A stretch of DNA of 6,336 nt from Clostridia bacterium. GTDB lineage: Bacteria > Bacillota_A > Clostridia > Oscillospirales > Acutalibacteraceae. Made by a program: the position numbers and the translations under genes. The notes below the pieces were generated by a model. The model saw nothing but the letters and a program-made list of their open reading frames with translations. It did no database searches and was not told the origin of the DNA. Position 1 is the stretch's first letter. Every line of letters starts with the position of its first letter. The DNA lies in NCBI GenBank assembly GCA_024699005.1, contig JAILQN010000286.1, positions 1 to 6,336 of the forward strand, written 5' to 3'. Shown here piece after piece: positions 1 to 5,466 of this stretch.

Positions 1-42
1 ACCTCCAGCAATATCATCGGCAGAGGCTTCAGGGACGTATAA
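1..42 (+). CDS. 3' end of an unidentified upstream gene (partial)
   Basis: Frame 1 from the window edge is open for 13 codons (ending ...IIGRGFRDV) and stops at TAA 40-42, about 18 bp before a clear intrinsic terminator. That spacing is normal for a gene end. A second frame stays open to a TGA at 67-69 inside the terminator hairpin, which is less likely. Too little protein is present to name a family. The stop codon lies in a small hairpin (33-38 paired with 42-47). Confidence 0.35.
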   Translation, partial: TSSNIIGRGFRDV

Positions 43-60
43 CGTCCGGGATGAGAACGG

Positions 61-82
61 CCGCGCGTGAGCGCGGTTTTTT
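61..82 (+). terminator. Intrinsic terminator of the upstream gene
   Basis: CCGCGC (61-66), loop GTGA, GCGCGG (71-76), then TTTTTT and a further pyrimidine-rich stretch. The 6-bp all-GC stem, tetraloop and U-tract are textbook for a rho-independent terminator on the plus strand. It separates the upstream gene from the GH66 promoter. Confidence 0.9.
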
Positions 83-106
83 CTTTTTCCGGCGCAGCGT
101 GTTCGG

Positions 107-135
107 TTGACTTCCGCTTTGCGTTCTGTTATACT
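107..135 (+). promoter_or_regulatory. Sigma-A promoter of the GH66 locus
   Basis: TTGACT (107-112) and TATACT (130-135) are separated by exactly 17 bp, each one base from consensus. Transcription should start near 142, leaving a leader of about 139 nt before the ATG at 281. The leader contains a hairpin (164-173 paired with 178-186, one bulge, loop GAAG). It also has an AAGGAG at 197-202 that is followed only by a TTG with a stop three codons later. Regulation through the leader is possible but not shown. Confidence 0.85.
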
Positions 136-268
136 GAAAAATGGAGTGTGTTACGGCGGATCCGGTGAAAAACGAAGGTTTTTGCCGCTTCCGGAAAAGG
201 AGACGCTTGAATTCTTAGTGTGCATAGGAATTGGAATCGAGTAAAGAAAGATGAAATGTTTTAATTTC

Positions 269-274
269 GGGAGG
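269..274 (+). promoter_or_regulatory. Ribosome binding site that selects the start at 281
   Basis: GGGAGG ends 6 bp before ATG 281. The in-frame ATG at 251 has no comparable site and would put ten polar residues ahead of the signal peptide. The start at 281 gives a standard MKK signal-peptide N-terminus. Confidence 0.75.
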
Positions 275-280
275 CCGATC

Positions 281-532
281 ATGAAAAAGCTGATTTCTCT
301 GCTTCTTGTTTTTGTTCTTCTGTTCGCTTCTCAGGCGTCCACTTTGCGCTCCTTTGCTTCGGACGGAAGAAGCGCGTCGGTCGAGCGCGCCGAAACAGAG
401 CCCGATGACAGTGCTGAAAAGGACGGCAGTTTTTTCAAAAGCGCGCTGAATCGCATCTGTTCTTTTTTAAGTATCTTACGCGACTGGATAAAGGGAAAGC
501 TGGGGGTCCAAACGGAAAAAAGTGAGGGCTAA
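281..532 (+). CDS. Signal-peptide leader of the GH66 enzyme, ended by an in-frame TAA
   Basis: The 83-residue reading frame has a clear Sec signal peptide: MKK, a hydrophobic core at about residues 5-17, and a small-residue region around QAS/FAS. An acidic linker (about 28-48) and an amphipathic, hydrophobic-rich segment (about 50-74, SFFKSALNRICSFLSILRDW and on) follow. The stop at 530-532 is in the same frame as the GH66 N-terminal domain that resumes at 536. The simplest reading is therefore that this is the export and linker part of one GH66 precursor, split by a nonsense codon. Alternatively it is a free small exported peptide, translationally coupled to a GTG start 3 bp downstream. No independent family was recognised. 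Confidence 0.7.
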   Translation: MKKLISLLLVFVLLFASQASTLRSFASDGRSASVERAETEPDDSAEKDGSFFKSALNRICSFLSILRDWIKGKLGVQTEKSEG

Positions 533-538
533 GCCGTG
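524..538 (+). promoter_or_regulatory. Possible re-start site (GAGGG ... GTG 536) after the in-frame stop
   Basis: GAGGG (524-528) lies 7 bp ahead of GTG 536-538, and the upstream frame stops at 530-532 between them. This geometry would allow termination-reinitiation and make the GH66 part a separate, unexported product. It is equally compatible with chance next to a nonsense mutation, and the frame change downstream still prevents a full-length protein from this start. Confidence 0.3.
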
Positions 539-2237
539 ATCAGTGATATTTATATGGACAAAGCCCGTTACCTTCCGGGCGAAAAACCGGTCCTGACCGT
601 GACGCTGCAGTCCGGGCGGGACGCACAGATCGGACTGACCGTGAAGGCGACGCATCTTTCGAAGCCGGTCTTTGAAAAGCGAAACTGCCGTTTCTCTCGA
701 AGCAGGAGAACCCGTCGCACTGACGATCGATCTGGATCTCCCCGCAACGGATTTCACCGCTTACGCGGTCGAAGTTTACGCGGCGGAAGAAGGGAAAACG
801 CCTGATTCGGCGATGACCGCCGCAGAGGTCGCCTCCGACTGGTCGCGCTTTCCGCGCTACGGTTATCTGACGAACTATACCGCTCAGACGGACGAAGAGC
901 TTGACGCGACGATCGACCGTCTTAACCGTTATCACATCACGGGTCTGTTCTTCTACGACGTTCTCGACCGCCACGATCAGCCGCTTGCCGGAACGCCGGA
1001 ATCGCCCGACGCGACGTGGCAAACGTTGGCGAGACAGACGGCTTCTTTCGGCACGGTCAAAGGATTGATCGACCGCGGTCATGAGCGCGGGATGGATTCG
1101 TTCCTTTACAATCTCCTTTTCGGCGCATACCAGGATTACGCCGATCGCGGGATCGACCGCTCGTGGGGGCTGTTCAAGGACAGCGGCGCCGTTCAGCAGG
1201 ATTTTCACGGCGAGCTTCCGGGATCGTGGGAGACTCAACGCATCTATCTTTTCGACCCGGCGAACGAAAACTGGCAGGATCACTACCTGAAAGTCACGAA
1301 GGACGCTCTCGACGCGTTCGGCTATGACGGGCTTCAGACGGATTCCCTCGGAGGAAGAGGGACACTCTATGACGCCGAAGGAAACGAGGTCAACCTCGCT
1401 CAGAACTACGTTCCGCTGCTGAACAGGCTGCGTGACGAGTTAGATGCGAAAGTGATCTTCAATCCGGTTTCGGGCTACGGCAGCGACGAGATGCTTTCCG
1501 AAACCGTTTACGACATCGTTTATGAAGAGTTCTGGGAAGGCGACGGTCGGGGATATCATGATCTTCGAAACGAGGTCTATCGCCTGCGCAACAAGATGAC
1601 GGATGACAAGGGGATCGTCATGGCCGCGTATATGGACAAAAACAGCTCCGCCGAATTGTTCAACCCCGCCGGCATCCTTCTGACCGACGCGACGCTGATG
1701 GCTTCCGGTGCGGCGCATCTCGAACTCGGCGACACAGGGATGCTTAAAAGCGAATACTACCCCGGCGGCACTCTTAAGATCGGCGAAGGCCTTGACGCTT
1801 CGCTGAAGAGCTATTATTCCTTCTTTGTCGCCTATGAGAACATTCTCAGGGACGCGGCGTTCAAACCGAGCGACAAGAAGACGATAGTCGATCTGAAAAC
1901 CGTTCCCGGAAACCCGAAGAAGAACGGGATCTGGTGCATAAATCGCGAAAAAGCAACCGGAGAAATGGTTTTGAATTTCATCAATTTTAAGGGCGTCGAA
2001 AAGCTCGACTGGACGGACGCCGACGGAACACAGGCCATGCCGAAAACAAGAAGATCCGTCGCCGTACGCCAGTACGTGAGTCGAGTTCCCGGCCATGTTT
2101 ACCTCTCCTCTCCAGATCTAAACGGCGGAATCATGGAAGAACTCACATTCACGAGCGGGAAAGATTTAAGAGGAAACTTCATCAGTTTTGTTATGCCCGA
2201 GCTCCGCGTCTGGAATACCGTATATCTGGCAGTTTAA
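536..2237 (+). pseudogene. Glycoside hydrolase family 66 (dextranase / cycloisomaltooligosaccharide glucanotransferase type), frame-disrupted
   Basis: GH66 enzymes are retaining, normally secreted enzymes that cut or cyclise alpha-1,6-glucan. The Ig-like N-domain starts ISDIYMDKARYLPGEKP in the frame of 536. It continues one base out of register (frame of 672) with ETAVSLEAGEPV, so a +1 shift sits at about 671-685, beside the A4 run at 674-677. From there 521 codons are uninterrupted: SDWSRFPRYGYLTNY, the (beta/alpha)8 barrel and a C-terminal beta domain. The nucleophile is expected at Asp 1341-1343 (YDGLQTDSLG) and the acid/base at Glu 1527-1529 (VYEEFWEG); both are present. The length, about 567 codons, suits a minimal GH66 without the CBM35 insert of cyclising enzymes, so dextranase-like hydrolysis is the better guess. 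TTG 672 has no ribosome binding site. With the TAA at 530 the gene has two 5' lesions: a young pseudogene, or sequence errors. Confidence 0.88.
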
Positions 2238-2265
2238 CAAATTCCGGTTTGTCAGGGTACTTATT

Positions 2266-2290
2266 GGTGTACTTTTGGGCGATGATACAC
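2266..2290 (+). repeat. Head motif copy 1 (GTGTACTTTTGGGCGATGA type)
   Basis: GGTGTACTTTTGGGC at 2266-2280 continues with GATGATACAC, so the motif begins GTGTA and ends TACAC (5-bp inverted ends). A degenerate copy, GGTACTTATT, lies just before it (2256-2265). Close copies occur at 5413-5466, and the GTGTACTTTT core recurs at 4283-4292 and 4313-4322. It begins 29 bp after the GH66 stop and immediately precedes the long hairpin and the first hairpin array. Confidence 0.7.
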
Positions 2291-2293
2291 ATC

Positions 2294-2332
2294 AAAAACG
2301 CCTCTTTTGTCTACCGACAAAAGGGCGTTTTT
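2294..2332. terminator. 17-bp hairpin at the start of array A; probable bidirectional terminator
   Basis: AAAAACGCC (2294-2302), a bulged T2303 and CTTTTGTC (2304-2311) pair with GACAAAAG (2316-2323) and GGCGTTTTT (2324-2332) around a TACC loop. A-rich and T-rich flanks make it terminator-like on both strands, suiting its place between convergent loci (GH66 from the left, GH29/GH116 from the right). A hairpin with the same outer ACGCC/GGCGT core stands at the same place in the second array (5467-5500). Confidence 0.7.
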
Positions 2333-2512
2333 GAATGATATTTGCCCTGTCGGGCAAATGATGTGTGCTTCGAACATGATGTCGCTGCGCTGATGATGTG
2401 TGCTGCGGCACATGAGGGCAAACATCGCATCATTGCGAGCAAGGCGAGCAACATCATTTCGGAGCGCAGCGGAGAAACATCATTAGCCGCCAAAGGCGGC
2501 GACATCATTGAC
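2332..2512. repeat. Hairpin array A with ATGATGT / ACATCAT separators
   Basis: Short GC-rich segments, several of them self-complementary, are separated by a fixed 7-mer. Forward ATGATGT occurs at 2358, 2376 and 2393, with degenerate copies near 2334 and 2412. After about 2420 the separator becomes its reverse complement: ATCATT at 2429 and ACATCATT at 2451, 2477 and 2502. Clear hairpins are TTTGCCC/GGGCAAA (2341-2358), GTGC/GCAC (2400-2411) and GCCGCC/GGCGGC (2486-2500). The array is thus two-sided, with oppositely oriented halves. No coding potential is seen. It ends against the REP-like hairpin and the truncated GH116 gene. Confidence 0.75.
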
Positions 2513-2516
2513 GCTT

Positions 2517-2543
2517 AAAGACAAGGAACCGTCCCCTGTCTTT
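2517..2543. repeat. REP-like hairpin, left copy
   Basis: AAAGACA (2517-2523) pairs with TGTCTTT (2537-2543) around the loop AGGAACCGTCCCC. The loop is the reverse complement, apart from small differences, of that in the hairpin at 4238-4262 (shared core GGGACGGTTC). I associate GGGACGGTTC-type hairpins in Clostridia with REP elements of Y1/RAYT (IS200/IS605-like) transposases; this is recollection, not shown here. The GH116 protein match stops 3-4 bp to the right of the stem. Confidence 0.65.
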
Positions 2544-2544
2544 T

Positions 2545-2768
2545 ATGTCGCCCGTCAGCACGCGGGCGTCCAGTGTTTTACCGTCCCGCGCCGCCTTCAC
2601 GGCGAAATGGCTGAAGCAGTTGTCGCCGCCCTTGTTCGGGCGATCGAAGATCTCCCAATCGATCAGGCTGCCGTTGCCCGCAAGCCCGATGCAGCCTGTG
2701 CCGATCCCACCCATGGGAAAGGAGATCTCTCTCAGCGATTCTTTTCTTTATACCGTTCTTTTTTCCAT
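2545..2768 (-). pseudogene. GH116/DUF608 (GBA2-type beta-glucosidase family) 5' fragment
   Basis: Reading leftwards from ATG 2768, with AGGAG at 2780-2776 seven bases upstream, the frame gives MEKRTV, a TAA (2750-2748), then [11 protein letters not shown]. It continues [32 protein letters not shown] and on to VLTGD at 2547. The GGIGTG...G.G...DWEIF.RPNKG pattern is the hallmark N-terminus of GH116/DUF608 proteins, usually many hundreds of residues long. The stop stands where a tyrosine or similar residue would sit before RKESLREI, so it looks like a point mutation. The match ends abruptly at the REP-like hairpin, so the catalytic part is lost. It lies 33 bp behind the fucosidase and was probably its operon partner. 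A short stray extension to 2505 runs into repeat DNA. Confidence 0.78.
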
Positions 2769-2801
2769 GCCTTCGCTCCTGTGATATTCTTTGCTCCCGG
2801 G

Positions 2802-4100
2802 TCAGCCGTAGACCGCGATATCGCGGACGGCGGGCGTTCCCGCGGCTTTATTGATCTCGAACGTGATACGCCGGGCCGTCAGCTCTTTGAAGGGAACGAT
2901 CCGTTTATGTCCGACGCATTCGCTTTCATAAACGGGCTTGCCGTCCGCCAGTATACGGAAGCCGCGGATGCGCTGGCCTTCACGGATATCCTCCCGGATC
3001 ATCAGATATTTCACCGGCCTCGCCCCGTCCAGCGTGATCTCACAACGGCCGTCCGTCAGGGCCGGGAACGATCGGTACGCGAGAGGGCTGCCGAAGGTCT
3101 CACAGATCAGCCTGCCGAACGCGCGGAACTGCGCTTCGTCCTGAAAATCGCCGTCCCGGCTGATGGCCATTCCCAGCAGCAGGTTGGAGTTTCTTCCGAC
3201 GGAACGGATATAGCAATCCAGCAGCTGTTCCGGCGTGTAACACAGATGCGCCTCGCCCGGCTGCCAGCTCCAGCCGCCGCCAAAGGCCTCGTGGGTACGG
3301 TTCGGCATATCGGTTTCGGCGGGCCAATAATACTTGCCGTCGGGATCGCCGACGCCGGCCTGCTCGTCCGGCGCAGTCCCGTCGTAACGCGCCTCGCCCG
3401 CGTTGGTCGTCGCCCAGCAGTTTTCCGGCGCAAGGCCGTCCTCGTTACCGACCCAGCGGACGTTGTGCGCCCAATCCCGCGGGCCCTGAAAGCAGATCGC
3501 GTTCGGCTGGTACTCGCGCAAAAGCGGTATCAGGTCCGGCCCGCCCCGCTCCGGCGGGATCACGCCGCCGTCGAACCAGATCTCTATCAGCTCGCCGTAG
3601 CGGCTCCACAGCTCCCTGACCTGCGCCTCCACGCATTTCACGTAATCGCGGTATTGTTTTCTGCCGGTATCCTGCGGCAGGTTGTCGTTGATATCGTAAT
3701 ATCCGTTGCAGACGGTGCTGTAATAAAATCCGGGCTTTAATCCGTACTTTCTGCACGCCTCCACGAACTCACGGCAAACGTCGCCGCCGCCCCCGCGCCA
3801 ATCGGTGTGCGCGATGGAAAAATCATTGACCTTCGTATCCCAAAGGGCGAAACCGGTGCAGTGCTTCGCGACCAGCACCGCGTATTTCGCGCCCAGCTCC
3901 GCGGCGCAGCGCACCCACTGCTCCGGATCGAGCTTTTCCGGATGGATCGTGTCCGGCGACAGCGCCTTTCGCACCGTGGCGGTTTTATACCAGTCGCCCT
4001 TCAGCTCCGGGCGGTACATCTCCATACAGTAATGGATCAGCACGCCAAGCTCCATCTCGTGCCAGGCAAGCTGTTGTTCTGTCGGTTTTGCGATATACAT
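2802..4100 (-). CDS. Alpha-L-fucosidase, GH29 (probably subfamily B)
   Basis: This 432-residue cytoplasmic enzyme (no signal peptide) should release alpha-L-fucose with retention. The start at 4100 has GGAGG (4110-4106) 5 bp upstream; ATG 4115 would overlap that site and add five residues. Family marks are LAWHEMELGVLIHY near the N-terminus, ELGAKYAVLVAKHCTGFALW (about 68-87), KPGFYYS, and EIWFDGG with the expected nucleophile Asp177 (codon 3572-3570). RWVGNEDG carries Glu220 (3443-3441). Its spacing of about 43 residues from the nucleophile fits the acid/base of 1,3/1,4-fucosidases of subfamily B, which act on Lewis-type glycans. From about residue 350 a short beta-sandwich-like domain follows. 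The gene is intact, promoter-led, and followed by the GH116 remnant. Subfamily and substrate are inference; the family is secure. Confidence 0.95.
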   Translation of the reverse strand: MYIAKPTEQQLAWHEMELGVLIHYCMEMYRPELKGDWYKTATVRKALSPDTIHPEKLDPEQWVRCAAELGAKYAVLVAKHCTGFALWDTKVNDFSIAHTDWRGGGGDVCREFVEACRKYGLKPGFYYSTVCNGYYDINDNLPQDTGRKQYRDYVKCVEAQVRELWSRYGELIEIWFDGGVIPPERGGPDLIPLLREYQPNAICFQGPRDWAHNVRWVGNEDGLAPENCWATTNAGEARYDGTAPDEQAGVGDPDGKYYWPAETDMPNRTHEAFGGGWSWQPGEAHLCYTPEQLLDCYIRSVGRNSNLLLGMAISRDGDFQDEAQFRAFGRLICETFGSPLAYRSFPALTDGRCEITLDGARPVKYLMIREDIREGQRIRGFRILADGKPVYESECVGHKRIVPFKELTARRITFEINKAAGTPAVRDIAVYG

Positions 4101-4110
4101 ACGCGCCTCC
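4101..4110 (-). promoter_or_regulatory. Ribosome binding site of the fucosidase gene
   Basis: GGAGG (4110-4106 on the minus strand) with a 5-base spacer leads to ATG 4100. It lies inside the short in-frame extension beginning at ATG 4115, which itself has no ribosome binding site. The site therefore decides for the shorter protein. Confidence 0.75.
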
Positions 4111-4167
4111 GTCATTCACTGTAATAAAATACTGTTATTGCAAGCGCGGTCATTTTCAACCGATTCC

Positions 4168-4196
4168 ATTATACAGGATCCCGCTGCATAAATCCA
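4168..4196 (-). promoter_or_regulatory. Promoter of the fucosidase operon
   Basis: Reading leftwards, a perfect TATAAT lies at 4173-4168 with a weak -35 (TGGATT, 4196-4191) 17 bp upstream. The leader is about 60 nt. An AATAA-N7-TTATT dyad sits in the leader just before the start and could be an operator; this is weak. The weak -35 suggests an activated or regulated promoter. Confidence 0.65.
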
Positions 4197-4237
4197 GCCG
4201 GTACGATAAAAAAGATATATTTTTCACATCAATCAGT

Positions 4238-4262
4238 CAATCAGGGGACGGTTCTCTGATTG
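4238..4262. repeat. REP-like hairpin, right copy (inverted relative to 2517-2543)
   Basis: CAATCAG (4238-4244) pairs with CTGATTG (4256-4262) around the loop GGGACGGTTCT. The loop core GGGACGGTTC is the reverse complement of the left copy, whereas the stems are unrelated in sequence. Conserved loop with free stem fits a loop-recognised element. With 2517-2543 it forms an inverted pair around the fucosidase/GH116 cassette. Confidence 0.65.
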
Positions 4263-4274
4263 ATGGCAAATAGC

Positions 4275-4333
4275 TGTTAGCGGTGTACTTTTAGGTTTTT
4301 ACCCATTAAAAAGTGTACTTTTGGGAGCTAACA
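4275..4333. repeat. 59-bp repeat with TGTTAGC / GCTAACA ends; possible IS21-like end or remnant
   Basis: TGTTAGC (4275-4281) and GCTAACA (4327-4333) are perfect inverted ends. Inside are two direct copies of a GTGTACTTTT core (4283-4292 and 4313-4322), the first followed by AGG, the second by GGG. Short inverted ends plus internal direct repeats are the end architecture known for IS21-family elements, but no istA/istB-like gene is present. It may be a solo end, a MITE or an excision scar. A degenerate third copy, AAAAAAGTGTGATTTTAG, lies at about 4484-4501. Confidence 0.55.
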
Positions 4334-4337
4334 CACA

Positions 4338-4383
4338 TATCTCCACGGTAATTTTGATAGAATTATCGTGGAGATACTTTTTT
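4338..4383 (+). terminator. 16-bp hairpin followed by T6
   Basis: TATCTCCACGGTAATT (4338-4353) pairs with AATTATCGTGGAGATA (4361-4376) with a single G-T wobble and a 7-nt loop. C and T6 (4378-4383) follow. It has terminator form on the plus strand although no plus-strand gene ends nearby; the mobile repeat just upstream may have brought it in. Confidence 0.6.
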
Positions 4384-4393
4384 GCCAGAAAAC

Positions 4394-4478
4394 GCCGGAA
4401 CCCGTTGATTTGCAAGGGTTCTGACGTTCCGGCAAAGCAAAAGCCCGTTACAGTTTGATCCGCAGAGGGCCTTTTTGC
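4394..4478. other. Two further nested hairpins in the 4380-4480 gap
   Basis: GCCGGAAC (4394-4401) pairs with GTTCCGGC (4426-4433), and an alternative inner pairing AACCC/GGGTT exists (4399-4403 with 4416-4420). Just downstream GCAAAAGCCC (4437-4446) pairs with GGGCCTTTTTGC (4467-4478), with bulges. A 12-codon stretch read as QKTPEPVDLQGF then TGA overlaps the first hairpin; it could be the tail of a lost gene but is too short to judge. Confidence 0.4.
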
Positions 4479-4479
4479 G

Positions 4480-4772
4480 TTTAAAAAAGTGTGATTTTAG
4501 CTGTTTTCCCCTTTTTGTAAATGATCAGGTATAGGGGGTAATCGTTCAGAAATAGAGGAAAACGTCCGATTATTCATATTTTCCCTTTTGTTTTTATTTC
4601 ACGCATTGCCCCGCTTCCAATCTTTATCACTTTTCGGGGCTGTGCAGATTTATCTTTGTCCGGCTGATAACAGGTCAAGATATCTTGAACAACTGTAAGG
4701 AACTCTTCTGCCGACAGATTTTTTATGTATCAAACATTTTTTTACGCGAAGCAGATAGTTTCCTTTACAATC
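4480..4772. other. AT-rich intergenic stretch without a recognisable gene
   Basis: I see no credible coding frame here. Notable items are a wide stem GCCCCG/CGGGGC (4608-4613 with 4635-4640) and a perfect 14-bp palindrome TCAAGATATCTTGA (4675-4688). The latter lies about 85 bp upstream of the -35 of the exported-protein gene and could be an operator. Confidence 0.5.
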
Positions 4773-4801
4773 TTGTTTTCCGGCGGCAAATGTTGTATAA
4801 T
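4773..4801 (+). promoter_or_regulatory. Promoter of the exported Big_2-like protein
   Basis: A perfect TATAAT (4796-4801) with TTGTTT (4773-4778) 17 bp upstream. The transcript would start near 4808, giving a short leader with GGGAG (4822-4826) nine bases before ATG 4836. Confidence 0.7.
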
Positions 4802-4835
4802 AATCTCAACAAAAGAATAAAGGGAGTGCATTTAT

Positions 4836-5309
4836 ATGAAAACCGTAAAAACGCTTTTGGCTGTTTTGCTGTCTATTCTTCTGCTGACGCTCGGCTCTAC
4901 GGCGTTGGCGGCGAACGAAGCAAAAATCGAAACGCTGGACAATTCCGCCATCGACAACACCATGTGGATGATCGCCGGTGGAGAAGATGAATTGTATATC
5001 TATCCGAGACCGGACGACGCGAAGGACCGGTTCGATATTTTCACGGCGGAGATCACAAGCAGCGATGAAAGCGTGCTGGGCGTCGGTCCCGGCAAGCGCG
5101 ATACCTATGAATATGGCTACGTCATTCTGACCGGCAAGCGCGCCGGCAGCGCAGTCGTAACGGTCACCGATCCCGGCTCCGGCGCGGCGTGCAGCGTCAA
5201 GGTGACCGTTCTGCCGCAGTATCTGCAAAGCGTGATGAGTCTGTTGGTTACCTTGCAGACCATCTTGGCAAACATTCGCATCGCCTTCTCCTCGCTATTC
5301 GGCGGCTGA
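4836..5309 (+). CDS. Small exported protein with a bacterial Ig-like (Big_2-type) domain
   Basis: The 157-residue protein begins MKTVKTLLAVLLSILLLTLG with a probable signal peptidase site after ...STALA (about residue 25). Residues ~50-127 have Big_2-like character: EITSSDESVLGVGPG, a G.V.LTGKRAGSAVVTVTD stretch, and SVKVTV as the final strand. Such domains serve as extracellular modules for adhesion or cell-surface display; no catalytic residues are seen. The C-terminal ~28 residues (QYLQSVMSLLVTLQTILANI to the FGG end) are hydrophobic and amphipathic rather than charged, and no sorting signal of LPxTG type is present. The gene is monocistronic with its own promoter, and the long hairpin at 5467-5500 is the likely terminator. 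The specific role is unknown. Confidence 0.8.
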   Translation: MKTVKTLLAVLLSILLLTLGSTALAANEAKIETLDNSAIDNTMWMIAGGEDELYIYPRPDDAKDRFDIFTAEITSSDESVLGVGPGKRDTYEYGYVILTGKRAGSAVVTVTDPGSGAACSVKVTVLPQYLQSVMSLLVTLQTILANIRIAFSSLFGG

Positions 5310-5311
5310 AA

Positions 5312-5407
5312 ATGGAAGATTTGAAAGCCAGAGTTATGCACATCCGTCCAAAAGGATCACAGCATTCTTTCATCAACACGGGCGATGACGATCTTTTCAG
5401 TTGGTGA
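5312..5407 (+). CDS. 31-codon frame after the exported protein; possible truncated gene
   Basis: ATG 5312 lies 2 bp after the preceding stop, with only a weak GGCGG 6 bp upstream. It encodes MEDLKARVMHIRPKGSQHSF and on to GDDDLFSW, then TGA, 5 bp before head motif copy 2. The HIRPKGSQH stretch faintly recalls the start of a small cupin-like protein, which I cannot support further. Its end next to a repeat mirrors the truncated GH116 gene. It may be non-coding. Confidence 0.3.
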   Translation: MEDLKARVMHIRPKGSQHSFINTGDDDLFSW

Positions 5408-5412
5408 ATAAT

Positions 5413-5466
5413 GGTGTACTTTTTGGCGATGATACCTCAAAAAGTGCACTTTTGGGCGATGGTACA
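5413..5466 (+). repeat. Head motif copy 2 (tandem double copy)
   Basis: Two tandem copies: GGTGTACTTTTTGGCGATGA at 5413-5432, then GTGCACTTTTGGGCGATGG at 5444-5462 running into TACACA. The second has the same inverted-end form as copy 1 (2266-2290), with two substitutions. As in copy 1, it is followed directly by a long ACGCC/GGCGT hairpin and a hairpin array. Confidence 0.7.

Noticed and set aside
540..1283. Long minus-strand open frame opposite the GH66 gene
   Set aside because: It is antisense to clear GH66 protein motifs, is arginine-rich with no family marks, and has no promoter or ribosome binding site.
672..2237. TTG 672 as the genuine start of a complete 521-residue GH66 protein
   Set aside because: There is no ribosome binding site before it, and the N-terminal GH66 domain plainly begins earlier in another frame. 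The frame is real but the start is an artefact of the shift.
2332..2512. CRISPR array
   Set aside because: The repeated unit is only 7-8 bp, the orientation flips mid-way, and the intervening segments are self-complementary rather than unique spacers.
2508..3740. 410-codon plus-strand open frame opposite the fucosidase
   Set aside because: It is a GC-rich shadow frame: its bases encode the conserved GH29 and GH116 motifs on the other strand, and its start lies inside the REP-like hairpin.
4564..4605. Minus-strand decapeptide MREIKTKGKI starting at an ATG near 4605
   Set aside because: The first residues recall the start of some mobile-element proteins, but the frame stops after ten codons and nothing downstream continues the match in any frame.
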